DNA of 64,000 bases. Origin: Thalassoglobus neptunius. GTDB lineage: Bacteria; Planctomycetota; Planctomycetia; Planctomycetales; Planctomycetaceae. Made by a program: the position numbers and the translations under genes. A model generated the notes under the pieces. The model ran no database searches and was not told the origin of the DNA. It saw only the letters and a program-made list of their open reading frames with translations. This document shows positions 1 to 7,291 of this stretch, one piece after another. Position 1 is the stretch's first letter; every line of letters starts with the position of its first letter. Where the stretch lies: assembly GCF_007859735.1 (NCBI RefSeq), contig NZ_SIHI01000007.1:1-64000 (forward strand). Reading direction: 5' to 3'.

Positions 1-129
1 CACCAAATCGAGCGAAGCCATGATCTATGTGGCTTCCATTGGTCGCATGCTCCGCCGCTTAGCTCCTTCACCCAACCAAGCTCCGTTCAAATACCGACTT
101 ACAGCATGAAGAGGATTCCGGATAGGCTC
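1..129 (+). mobile_element. Right end of an IS5-like insertion sequence (left part outside window)
   Basis: The first 109 bases read as the end of a transposase-like protein. They are followed by a 19-base segment at 111-129 (gaggattccggataggctc) whose reverse complement starts GAGCCTATCC. That resembles the GAGCC-type terminal inverted repeats I associate with IS5-family (IS427/IS1031-like) elements, which usually duplicate a TNA target. The next three bases, 130-132, are TTA, which fits such a target. Only this end is visible, so the matching left repeat and target copy cannot be checked. The family assignment rests on recalled motif similarity. Confidence 0.5.
2..109 (+). CDS. IS transposase, C-terminal fragment (5' end outside window)
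   Basis: An open frame enters from the left edge and ends at TGA 107-109, giving 35 residues. The stretch MIYVASIGRMLRRLA resembles the amphipathic final helix of IS4/IS5-type DDE transposases, in which an alanine/methionine-rich segment is followed by LRRL. The stop codon lies one base before the putative terminal repeat, as is usual for a compact IS. None of the catalytic residues are in the window, so whether the element is intact is unknown. An unrelated protein tail with a chance match is the alternative. Confidence 0.5.
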   Translation, partial: TKSSEAMIYVASIGRMLRRLAPSPNQAPFKYRLTA

Positions 130-846
130 TTACTCCGAATCTTCAGTCTCTTTCTTTTCATCTGTCGCTTGTCCACCGGTGTTGTAAATCTTCGCGGACT
201 CGAGCGGTTCTGCTTTTCGAACGACAACGGAATGAGCCAGCTTTGGATTTTTGTCGGTGTAGTAGTAGGTGACGGTATCGCCTGGCTGAATAAATTTCCC
301 CGTGCTTCCCAGCACGACTGACACTCGCTGTTTCGCTGCTTGATTCGGATCAACAAGGATCTTCCCCGGCGAAACGGGAGGAACCGAAACGCCAACGTTT
401 CCGCCTCCAACTTCCATTCGCAACAAATCCGTCGCGTTGATTGTCAGCGGATTCATGTTCACGATGACTCCGGTGATTGTCATCTCAGATGCGTTCTGAC
501 GAACTGTGCGGGTCTGCTGTCGAGCAGTCTGCTGAGGGCTGAGATGAACGGTCACGCTCGCATTTCGAAGGGCCGCTTTGCCTGCGATAACGCCATTGAC
601 TGTGATGACCGCACCCGGACGGACAAATCCGGGATCTCCAACTCCTTCGACACGGACGGTGGTCTTGGGCGTCATTGGAATTGGCCCTGTTTTGCCATCT
701 TTCTCCATGATGATCCCATTCCGGGAGACGCTCTTGACCGTTCCCTGCACGGGATGCAACGTATACGTGGAGTAAGTGGTCACCTGGCCCAAAGCTGTGC
801 TGGAAGCCAGACTCACTAATAAAATCACCGAGGCGAGAGTCTTCAT
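130..846 (-). CDS. Small secreted protein of unknown function
   Basis: This gene encodes 238 residues starting with a clear Sec signal peptide (residues 1-20: basic Met-Lys, hydrophobic LASVILLVSLASS, cleavage after ALG). The mature part holds two or three short beta-rich segments with valine/threonine patterns (GTVKSVSRNGIIM near 35-48, TITGVIVNMNPLTI near 122-136). These recall the repeated small beta-barrels of DUF5666-like proteins, but I cannot assign a family. The last 15 residues are highly charged (KKETEDSE). An AGGTG ribosome-binding site precedes the ATG. The stop codon TAA (TTA on the plus strand, 130-132) directly abuts the putative IS end, so the insertion may have shaped this C-terminus. 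Location is probably periplasmic. Confidence 0.75.
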   Translation of the reverse strand: MKTLASVILLVSLASSTALGQVTTYSTYTLHPVQGTVKSVSRNGIIMEKDGKTGPIPMTPKTTVRVEGVGDPGFVRPGAVITVNGVIAGKAALRNASVTVHLSPQQTARQQTRTVRQNASEMTITGVIVNMNPLTINATDLLRMEVGGGNVGVSVPPVSPGKILVDPNQAAKQRVSVVLGSTGKFIQPGDTVTYYYTDKNPKLAHSVVVRKAEPLESAKIYNTGGQATDEKKETEDSE

Positions 847-1016
847 ACGGCACCTGTTGGTATCAGCAAAATATCCTGTACTGAATCCGTTTTACCCGAT
901 CCGGAATCTCATCGAAACTCAACTGCTGGAAACTTCCGTCCGCAGCTTTCCCGGGATCACGACCAAACAGTCGATCTTCGAGGAGAATTTGGCATCCGAA
1001 AAAGATCGAATGCGAT

Positions 1017-1433
1017 TTACTTCGCTTCGGGACTGATCGTCCAGCATGAGTCATGCTTTTCGAATCCGATGTGCGGGTAGTAGTCGACTGCCTGCGGAGC
1101 GGACAGGAGAATCAATCGCACATCGAGACCGCTGGCGAGTCGCGTCTGTCGAATTAACTCCTTTCCAATCCCTTGCTTCTGATACTCCGCATCAACAGCG
1201 AGATCCGACAGGTAGGTGCAGAAAGAATAGTCCGTGATCGACCGGGCGATTCCGACAAGACGCTGATTCTGGGTCCGGGCGGAGACGAGAATGTCCGCGT
1301 TCTCCAGCATGCCTTGGAGTCGATTTGGATCGGAAAGCGGGCGTCGATCCCCAAGCGTCGACCGAACGAGTAAGTCGTGGAACTCGTCGACACCGAGGTC
1401 TGTTTCTCGCTGAAATGAAATCAATTCCGACAC
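1017..1433 (-). CDS. GNAT-family N-acetyltransferase
   Basis: This 138-residue protein has the size and core of a single-domain GNAT enzyme. The acetyl-CoA pyrophosphate-binding motif is visible as AEYQKQGIGKELI (the Q-x-x-G-x-G/A pattern) at about residues 82-94, preceded by the beta-strand YLSDLAVDA and followed by a final strand/loop (YYPHIGFEK) typical of the family. It would transfer an acetyl group from acetyl-CoA to an amine on a small molecule or protein; the substrate cannot be read from the sequence. It starts with GTG at 1433, preceded by GGAGAG on the minus strand. It is co-directional with the LysR gene upstream but separated from it by about 80 bp. Confidence 0.85.
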   Translation of the reverse strand: MSELISFQRETDLGVDEFHDLLVRSTLGDRRPLSDPNRLQGMLENADILVSARTQNQRLVGIARSITDYSFCTYLSDLAVDAEYQKQGIGKELIRQTRLASGLDVRLILLSAPQAVDYYPHIGFEKHDSCWTISPEAK

Positions 1434-1516
1434 ACAATCTCTCCACTTTCAACGGAAACTCAACCCCATGGGCCACAACGACGACGACACGAGTTTAGCG
1501 AGGCATCTACGAAGCA

Positions 1517-2446
1517 CTACTGATGCGACTTTTGAACGATCTCAACAAGCCTTTTCATCGGCCCGGTCAGTTTTCGTCCTCGTTTCCACATGAACACAAT
1601 TTGCCGTCGTCCAAGCTGTTTTCGTAACGACCGAACGAACAACCCGTCACACAAGTGGCCATCAAGGCGACCCGCCACGACTCCCACTCCCAGACCAGCT
1701 CGGACACAGGCGATCGTGAATCCACTGTTATCTGTTTCGACAGTCACTCGAGCATTCAAATGCTCCCGATGAATCGCGTGCTCAAATGCGTCCCGTCCGT
1801 GAGTCCCGGGAACTGTCACGACGAGGTCGTGCTTCACAAGTTCGCGAAGACTGTTCTGTTTGGCCTGACAGTACGGATGACTTTTTTCCGCGATGGCAAG
1901 GAAGTCAATGAAATAGGCCGGTTCAAAATGAATCCGGGAAGTGGAACGGGGAGATTCTGCTTCGAGAGTGAGGGCCAGATCCGCTTCGCCGCTGAGCACC
2001 ATTTCTTCCGCGAGTCGATTGTTTCCGTGGCGAATCACGAGCGTATTTTCGAACTCGTCGCGAAAATGCTTGAGAGGTACAACGAGATCTTCCATCAACA
2101 TTCGCACGCCGGTCACTAAAGTGATCGATTCATACTCGGAGCGTTCATCACTGACGGTCTCGAAGGTCGAGTCGATTCCGGCGAGAATCTCAGAGAACTG
2201 ATCGTACAACTGCTGAGCTTTGAGCGTCGAAACAATCCGACGTCCTTCCTTCTCGAAGAATGTCGCCTCGTACAGTCGTTCGACCGCCTGAATCTGTTGC
2301 CAAACCGTGGGAACAGACAGCTGAAGTCGTCTCGCGGCCGGCGCGTAACCGTTTTCCTCAAACACACATTGGAATGTTTGCATCTGCTGAACGCTGAGTT
2401 CGCTGGCGCGAGGCTGAACGTTCTGAGAATTCGGAGGGACGCCCAT
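1517..2446 (-). CDS. LysR-family transcriptional regulator
   Basis: This 309-residue protein has the LysR length and layout. An N-terminal winged helix-turn-helix spans about residues 18-77 (LSVQQMQTFQCVFEENGYAPAARRL is followed by the recognition-helix region SVPTVWQQIQAVERLY). A periplasmic-binding-like effector domain spans roughly 100-305. The gene is divergent from the MFS transporter gene at 2528 with only about 80 bp between the starts, the classic arrangement in which a LysR protein controls the adjacent operon in response to a pathway metabolite. The inducer is probably an intermediate of the 2.5-7.1 kb pathway; this is inferred from position only. Confidence 0.9.
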   Translation of the reverse strand: MGVPPNSQNVQPRASELSVQQMQTFQCVFEENGYAPAARRLQLSVPTVWQQIQAVERLYEATFFEKEGRRIVSTLKAQQLYDQFSEILAGIDSTFETVSDERSEYESITLVTGVRMLMEDLVVPLKHFRDEFENTLVIRHGNNRLAEEMVLSGEADLALTLEAESPRSTSRIHFEPAYFIDFLAIAEKSHPYCQAKQNSLRELVKHDLVVTVPGTHGRDAFEHAIHREHLNARVTVETDNSGFTIACVRAGLGVGVVAGRLDGHLCDGLFVRSLRKQLGRRQIVFMWKRGRKLTGPMKRLVEIVQKSHQ

Positions 2447-2527
2447 TTGACTATTTCTCTATTCTAAACGACTTTTCAACTCTGTTTCATTTCACCGAAC
2501 GACATTATTAGATAAAGTCTCGGTGAT

Positions 2528-3937
2528 ATGAATCCATCGCACGCAATTTCTCCGACTGTCCCAGTAGCGACTCGACAGAGATATCTGTTGGTGCTGCTGC
2601 TGTTTCTCCACACTGTGAACACTTACATGGATCGTGTTTGCATTTCGGCTGCGAAATCGTCGATGCAGAATGACATCGCCGGACTGACTGACCAGATGAT
2701 GGGATATGTCTTCGGAATTTTTGCAGTCGGGTACGCATTGTTCCAAATTCCTGCTGGTTGGTACAGCGACCGGGCAGGTCCACGCCGAGCGTTGACGATT
2801 GTTGTCATCATCTGGAGTATCTTCACAGCCCTGACAGGTGCTGTTTTCACAGCCATCAGCCTACTGGTTGTCCGGTTTCTCTTCGGAGTGGGCGAGGCAG
2901 GGGCGTATCCCGGAGCGACTCGTGCCCTTTATCGTTGGCTTCCAGCAAGAGAACGGGGAATCGGGCAGGGGATTTTTCATTCCGGTGCCCGAATTGGAGC
3001 GGCACTGTCACTGGTGATCATGCCAGCAGTGATTTCGTTGATTGGCTGGCGATGGACCTTCGTCGCGAATGGTCTGGTCGGGATTGTCTGGGGAGCAATC
3101 TGGTGGTTCTGGTACCGAGATACACCTGAAGAACATCCGTGGACCAATGAACAGGAAGCTGACCTGATCGCCCGCGGAATTCACGAACAAGAAGTTCCCA
3201 ACGTCGAGCTTCCCTACATCCAGATCGTCACCTCCGCAAACGTCTTGCTGGCCATGTTCCAATATTCCGCCAGCAATATCACGTTCTTTATCAGCATCAC
3301 ATGGCTGAGACCTTACATCGAAGAGCGATGGGGCGCAGAAGCTGCGAATCTCTCCGCGATTCCGCTTTTGGTCGGGGCAGTGGCACTCTGGTTCTCCGGA
3401 TTTCTGGTGACGAAGCTGTATCAGATGGGCATGCCAGTTCTGTCTCGCAGAATTCCGGCGATGCTGGGCTATGCATTGGGTGCGATTGGATTGATCCTCT
3501 GTACTCAAACCACATCAATGGAGAGCGTCTGGCCGCTGATTCTCTGCTTTTCGCTCGCCTTGTTCGGTGTCGAAATGACGTTGAGCCCCAGTTGGGCATT
3601 TTGCATGGACATTGGCGGAGACCGTTCCGGAGCGGTTTCCGGAGCGATGAACATGGTCGGAAATCTCGGGGCAGCGCTGAGTGCAGTGGTCTTTCCCTAC
3701 TTCGTTCATCACGTTACGCTTCCATATATCGCAACGGAAACAGGAACCGCAAACTCGTTCTTTGTGTTCGCTGCATTGATGAACGTGCTTGCAGTGATCG
3801 CATGGACGATGATGAATCCGCAACGGATTCTCCGCAGACTGACTGATCGCGAGATGCAGTTTCGCATGATCGGCTTTCTGGCTCTCATTCTCATGGTGGT
3901 GTTTTCACTCGTTTACACCAAACTGATCATGGGGTGA
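2528..3937 (+). CDS. MFS transporter, anion:cation symporter (ACS) type
   Basis: This 469-residue membrane protein shows about 12 hydrophobic helices and hallmarks of the ACS branch that carries hexuronates, glucarate, phthalate and similar organic acids. Helix 1 reads LLVLLLFLHTVNTYMDRVCIS, the helix 2-3 loop holds GWYSDRAGPRRAL (the MFS GxxxDRxGxRR signature, near residues 77-89), and helix 4 contains FGVGEAGAYPGA. It probably imports an organic acid by proton symport. It opens the cluster, and its stop codon overlaps the next start as TGATG, so translation is coupled. The divergent LysR regulator likely controls it. Confidence 0.9.
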   Translation: MNPSHAISPTVPVATRQRYLLVLLLFLHTVNTYMDRVCISAAKSSMQNDIAGLTDQMMGYVFGIFAVGYALFQIPAGWYSDRAGPRRALTIVVIIWSIFTALTGAVFTAISLLVVRFLFGVGEAGAYPGATRALYRWLPARERGIGQGIFHSGARIGAALSLVIMPAVISLIGWRWTFVANGLVGIVWGAIWWFWYRDTPEEHPWTNEQEADLIARGIHEQEVPNVELPYIQIVTSANVLLAMFQYSASNITFFISITWLRPYIEERWGAEAANLSAIPLLVGAVALWFSGFLVTKLYQMGMPVLSRRIPAMLGYALGAIGLILCTQTTSMESVWPLILCFSLALFGVEMTLSPSWAFCMDIGGDRSGAVSGAMNMVGNLGAALSAVVFPYFVHHVTLPYIATETGTANSFFVFAALMNVLAVIAWTMMNPQRILRRLTDREMQFRMIGFLALILMVVFSLVYTKLIMG

Positions 3938-5007
3938 TGAGCATGAACACTGAAAAACAGTTGCGTGGCGTCGGAGTTGGGGCAGGGTATTTCAGCCAAT
4001 TCCATTACGAAGCCTGGTCGCGAATTCCTCAGGTCGAGATCGTTGGAATCTGTGATCATGAGCTTGCGAACGCAGAATCGCTCGCGAATCAATACGGAGT
4101 CCCGAACACCTGTTCACAACTGGAGCAATTGCTCGACGAAACGGAACCCGATTTTCTCGATGTGATCACTCGACCCGATTCGCACGCAGCGATTGTCGAG
4201 TTGGCAGCGAGTCGCGGGATTAATGTCATCTGCCAGAAACCTCTGGCACCGACGATTGAAGAAGCGGTTCAGATTGTCGAGTGCGCGGACGCTTCGGGCA
4301 TTCGACTGATGGTGCACGAAAACTTCCGGTTTCAACCCTGGCATCGAGAGATTCACCGACTGATCAGCGATGGAACGATTGGAGACCAACTCCTCACTTT
4401 GTCTTGCCGGACTCGAACAGGGGATGGATGGCAAAGTGACGCTTATTTAGCGCGACAGCCGTATTTCGTCGAGATGCCACGATTGCTGATTTACGAAACC
4501 GGCGTCCATTTTGTCGATACGTTTCGTTATCACGCGGGGGAAATTGAAGGAGTGTTCGCTTCTCTTCGCAAATTGAATCCGAACATTCGCGGAGAGGATG
4601 CTGGAGTCGTCCTGTTCGAATTCGCCAATCAGGCAGAAGGAATCTGGGACGCGAGTCGCTTCCACGAATCGAATTGCTCAAACCCTCGCTACACATTCGG
4701 AGAGTTTCTCTTCGACGGAAGTGCCGGTTCGATTCGACTCAGCGGAGACGGCACGATTCGAATTCAACCTCACGGCAAGCCGGAATTCGTCCACGACTAT
4801 CAACACTCTGATCGCAATTTCGCTGGCGATTGCGTTTACAACACACAACTGCACTTCGTTCACGGGCTGCTTGAAGAGCGTCCCTTCGAAACGGACGGTC
4901 ACGAGTACCTGAAGACACTCCGCGTGCAGGAAGCGATCTATGAGTCCGCACGTTCTCGTCAACCAGTCCGTCAATTGACATCGGGAGGGCACAATGCGAG
5001 TTGTTGA
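3937..5007 (+). CDS. Gfo/Idh/MocA-family NAD(P)-dependent oxidoreductase
   Basis: About 356 residues form an N-terminal Rossmann fold with the nucleotide loop GVGAGYFSQFHYEAW near residues 10-25, and a C-terminal alpha/beta dehydrogenase domain. The family signature is the CQKPLAPT segment near 95-102, with the catalytic lysine in the EKP/QKP position. Such enzymes oxidise or epimerise sugars, inositols and sugar acids. Of three in-frame starts (GTG 3934, ATG 3937, ATG 3943), ATG 3937 is chosen because it overlaps the transporter stop as TGATG. The gene overlaps the following cyclase gene by 14 bases. The substrate is unknown; context suggests the compound imported by the MFS protein. Confidence 0.88.
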   Translation: MSMNTEKQLRGVGVGAGYFSQFHYEAWSRIPQVEIVGICDHELANAESLANQYGVPNTCSQLEQLLDETEPDFLDVITRPDSHAAIVELAASRGINVICQKPLAPTIEEAVQIVECADASGIRLMVHENFRFQPWHREIHRLISDGTIGDQLLTLSCRTRTGDGWQSDAYLARQPYFVEMPRLLIYETGVHFVDTFRYHAGEIEGVFASLRKLNPNIRGEDAGVVLFEFANQAEGIWDASRFHESNCSNPRYTFGEFLFDGSAGSIRLSGDGTIRIQPHGKPEFVHDYQHSDRNFAGDCVYNTQLHFVHGLLEERPFETDGHEYLKTLRVQEAIYESARSRQPVRQLTSGGHNASC

Positions 5008-5659
5008 CTTAAGCCTGACTGTCAATTCCGACATGCCGGGAGTCTCGATCACCACGGCAAAGACAATTGCGTCAGACGGATGGAATGCGACCACGCTGTC
5101 TCTGTACTCGCACGCTGGCACACACATGGATGCGCCGTGTCACTTCCTCGAAGGCGGATCGACAATCGATCAGCATCGGCTCGAAGTGCTCGTCGGCCCA
5201 GCAATTGTTCTCGACTTGTCCCCTGCCAGTCCTCGACAACTCACGACCGTCGAAGATCTGCAACCGATCAAGGATGAGATTCGCCCCGGTTGCCGGATCC
5301 TCTTTCGTACTGACTGGTCTCGTCGCTACGGAACGGCTGAATACCGGAACGAACTCCCGAGAATATCACTTGAGTTGGCTGAATGGCTTGTCGAACAGAA
5401 AGTCGGCTTAATCGGTGTCGAACCGCCGTCCGTCGCTGACGTCAACAACATTGAAGAACTGACCGACGTCCATCAGACATTGTTTCGTGGAGACGTTGTG
5501 ATCGTCGAAGGCTTGACCAACTTAGACCAATTGACACAGCAGACAGTGGAATTCATCGCACTTCCACTGAAGATCGAACATGGCGACGGATGCCCGGTTC
5601 GAGCGATTGCCATTGAACGAGATTCGTTTCACCCCAGTTCCTCATCCACACCCCACTGA
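4994..5659 (+). CDS. Cyclase-family hydrolase (kynurenine-formamidase-like)
   Basis: This 221-residue protein belongs to the cyclase/formamidase superfamily of metal-dependent amide and lactone hydrolases. The key motif SHAGTHMDAPCHF (HxGTHxDxPxHF) lies near residues 37-49 and supplies the metal-binding His and Asp residues; a late EHGDGCPVRAIAI segment closes the fold. Family members hydrolyse N-formylkynurenine, isatin or cyclic sugar-derived substrates. No other tryptophan-degradation gene is nearby, so a ring-opening or lactone-like step in the local pathway is more likely. A GGGAGG ribosome-binding site sits inside the end of the upstream gene, with which it overlaps by 14 bases. Confidence 0.87.
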   Translation: MRVVDLSLTVNSDMPGVSITTAKTIASDGWNATTLSLYSHAGTHMDAPCHFLEGGSTIDQHRLEVLVGPAIVLDLSPASPRQLTTVEDLQPIKDEIRPGCRILFRTDWSRRYGTAEYRNELPRISLELAEWLVEQKVGLIGVEPPSVADVNNIEELTDVHQTLFRGDVVIVEGLTNLDQLTQQTVEFIALPLKIEHGDGCPVRAIAIERDSFHPSSSSTPH

Positions 5660-6028
5660 AGACGACGTTGAAGACAACAATTACCTGAACACACAACAAT
5701 CCCTGACATCGAACAGATCATCCTCCGCTCGGTTATTCCCTTTGGGAACTGATCAATCCAGCGAAGAATTCAATGACGAGGGTGTCCAGCAATGAATATG
5801 ATCCACGGTGGCCAGGAATCACTTTTCGAAACAGATCGAGCAACTGCTCGTTGACGCGTGTTTCAAGAACCGCACTGAGTCATAAGCGTTCTTTGAAAAA
5901 ACCTGAAAGCATTTCCTCGCCGGTTTGCATTGGCTCGCTCACGCTAACAGAGCGAAATATCGAAGCAAGTAAGTCAAGCGAGTTCCCACGGAAGGGTAAC
6001 TTGCTCCAAGCGGAAAGAGCACAACGAG
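5660..6028. other. Intergenic stretch inside the catabolic cluster
   Basis: These 369 bases separate the cyclase gene from the dehydrogenase gene. I see no convincing coding frame; short frames lack a ribosome-binding site and family features. A small inverted repeat, cgagcaactgctcg (near 5838-5851), is present. No strong terminator or promoter was recognised, so co-transcription across the gap is possible but not shown. Confidence 0.4.
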
Positions 6029-7147
6029 ATGAGTTCATACAAGATCGCACTACTCCCAGGAGATGGCATTGGCCCGGAAACTATGGCAGCCACGGAACTG
6101 GTCCTGGAACAGATTGCGATGGAGTTCAGTGACCTGAATTTTGAGACAATCTCTTATCGAGCTGGCGCCGAAAATTACCGCGACACAGGTGTCACGTTGC
6201 CCGATGCGGTTCTGGAAGGTTGCCTCGCCGCCGACGCAGTCCTGTTGTCAGCGATCGGCCTGCCTGATGTCCGCCAGCCAGACGGGACCGAAGTTCAACC
6301 GACAATGATGGTCGGGCTTCGACGCGCGATGGGACTGCACTCCGCCGTTCGCCCGGTCAAGCTCTATCCGGGAGCCCCGTGTGTTCTGCAGAACACCGGT
6401 CCCGGAATCGACTTCGTCATCATTCGAGAAAACCTCGAAGGGCTGTTCGCCTCGTTCGGAGGAGGAGGAATGGTCGGAGATGACGTCGCGACAGATACGT
6501 TGATCGTCACTCGAAAAGGAACATCCAAAGTTGCGGAATACGCTTTTCAATTGGCTCGACGACGATCCGGACGACCCGCCGACGGAAAGCAAATTGTCAC
6601 GTGCGTCGACAAAGCCAATGTCTTTCGCAGCATGGCGTTCTTTCGCAAGATTGTGAACGACGCTTCTCAATCATTTCCGGATATCGAACACAACGCCGTC
6701 TACGTCGACGCGATGAGTCTCTACATGGTTCAGAACCCGTGGGATTTCGACGTGCTCGTCATGGAGAATCAGTTTGGAGACATCCTTTCCGACCTGGGCG
6801 CCGGGCTGGTCGGGGGACTCGGTCTGGGACCCTCTGCCGAAATGGGAGACGACCATGCGTTGTTTCAGCCTTCACATGGCACTGCTCCACAGATCGCGGG
6901 GAAGAATGTCGCCAACCCTCTTGCGACGATTCTCTCCGCATCGATGATGCTCGATTGGCTCGGAGAACGTCACAATGACGACTCCTGTCTGGCTGCAGCC
7001 GCGGCGATCGAAACAGCCGTCGCCGAAGTTCTCGCAGCACAGATGGTCAGAACTCCGGATCTCGGGGGAGCATCATCAACAACCGAAGTTGCAGAGGCTG
7101 TCGCTGCAGCGATTACGAAGACCCCGGTGACAGATACAAGTCATTAG
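6029..7147 (+). CDS. Isocitrate/isopropylmalate-family dehydrogenase
   Basis: This 372-residue beta-decarboxylating dehydrogenase starts LLPGDGIGPE and carries the family sites in order. They are the substrate-binding arginine segment (IIRENLEGLF, where canonical enzymes read RENTEG), the lysine/asparagine segment (DKANVFR), the metal-binding aspartates (MENQFGDILSDLGAGLVGGLG) and the NAD-binding tail (PSHGTAPQIAGKNVANPLA). The family covers isopropylmalate, isocitrate, tartrate and homoisocitrate dehydrogenases. Thr-to-Leu in RENLEG and the lack of neighbouring leucine-biosynthesis genes argue against LeuB. A tartrate- or 3-hydroxyacid-dehydrogenase-like role in the LysR-controlled pathway fits better. 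A GGAAAG ribosome-binding site precedes the ATG. Confidence 0.85.
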   Translation: MSSYKIALLPGDGIGPETMAATELVLEQIAMEFSDLNFETISYRAGAENYRDTGVTLPDAVLEGCLAADAVLLSAIGLPDVRQPDGTEVQPTMMVGLRRAMGLHSAVRPVKLYPGAPCVLQNTGPGIDFVIIRENLEGLFASFGGGGMVGDDVATDTLIVTRKGTSKVAEYAFQLARRRSGRPADGKQIVTCVDKANVFRSMAFFRKIVNDASQSFPDIEHNAVYVDAMSLYMVQNPWDFDVLVMENQFGDILSDLGAGLVGGLGLGPSAEMGDDHALFQPSHGTAPQIAGKNVANPLATILSASMMLDWLGERHNDDSCLAAAAAIETAVAEVLAAQMVRTPDLGGASSTTEVAEAVAAAITKTPVTDTSH

Positions 7148-7291
7148 TCTCCGCGATTCAGAATAACCACCGACACAACCCGCTTCGCACTTTGTTGTCC
7201 CATCGACTGAGGCACGTCAACGCTTCAATCAATCGGACCATCCTACAAGGCAGTGAAACGACTCATCAACTTCCTAGATAGAGAGAGATCT

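Noticed and set aside
6029-7147. LeuB (3-isopropylmalate dehydrogenase of leucine synthesis)
   Set aside because: The RENTEG motif is altered to RENLEG, no leuA/leuC/leuD is nearby, and the gene sits in a LysR-controlled catabolic cluster.
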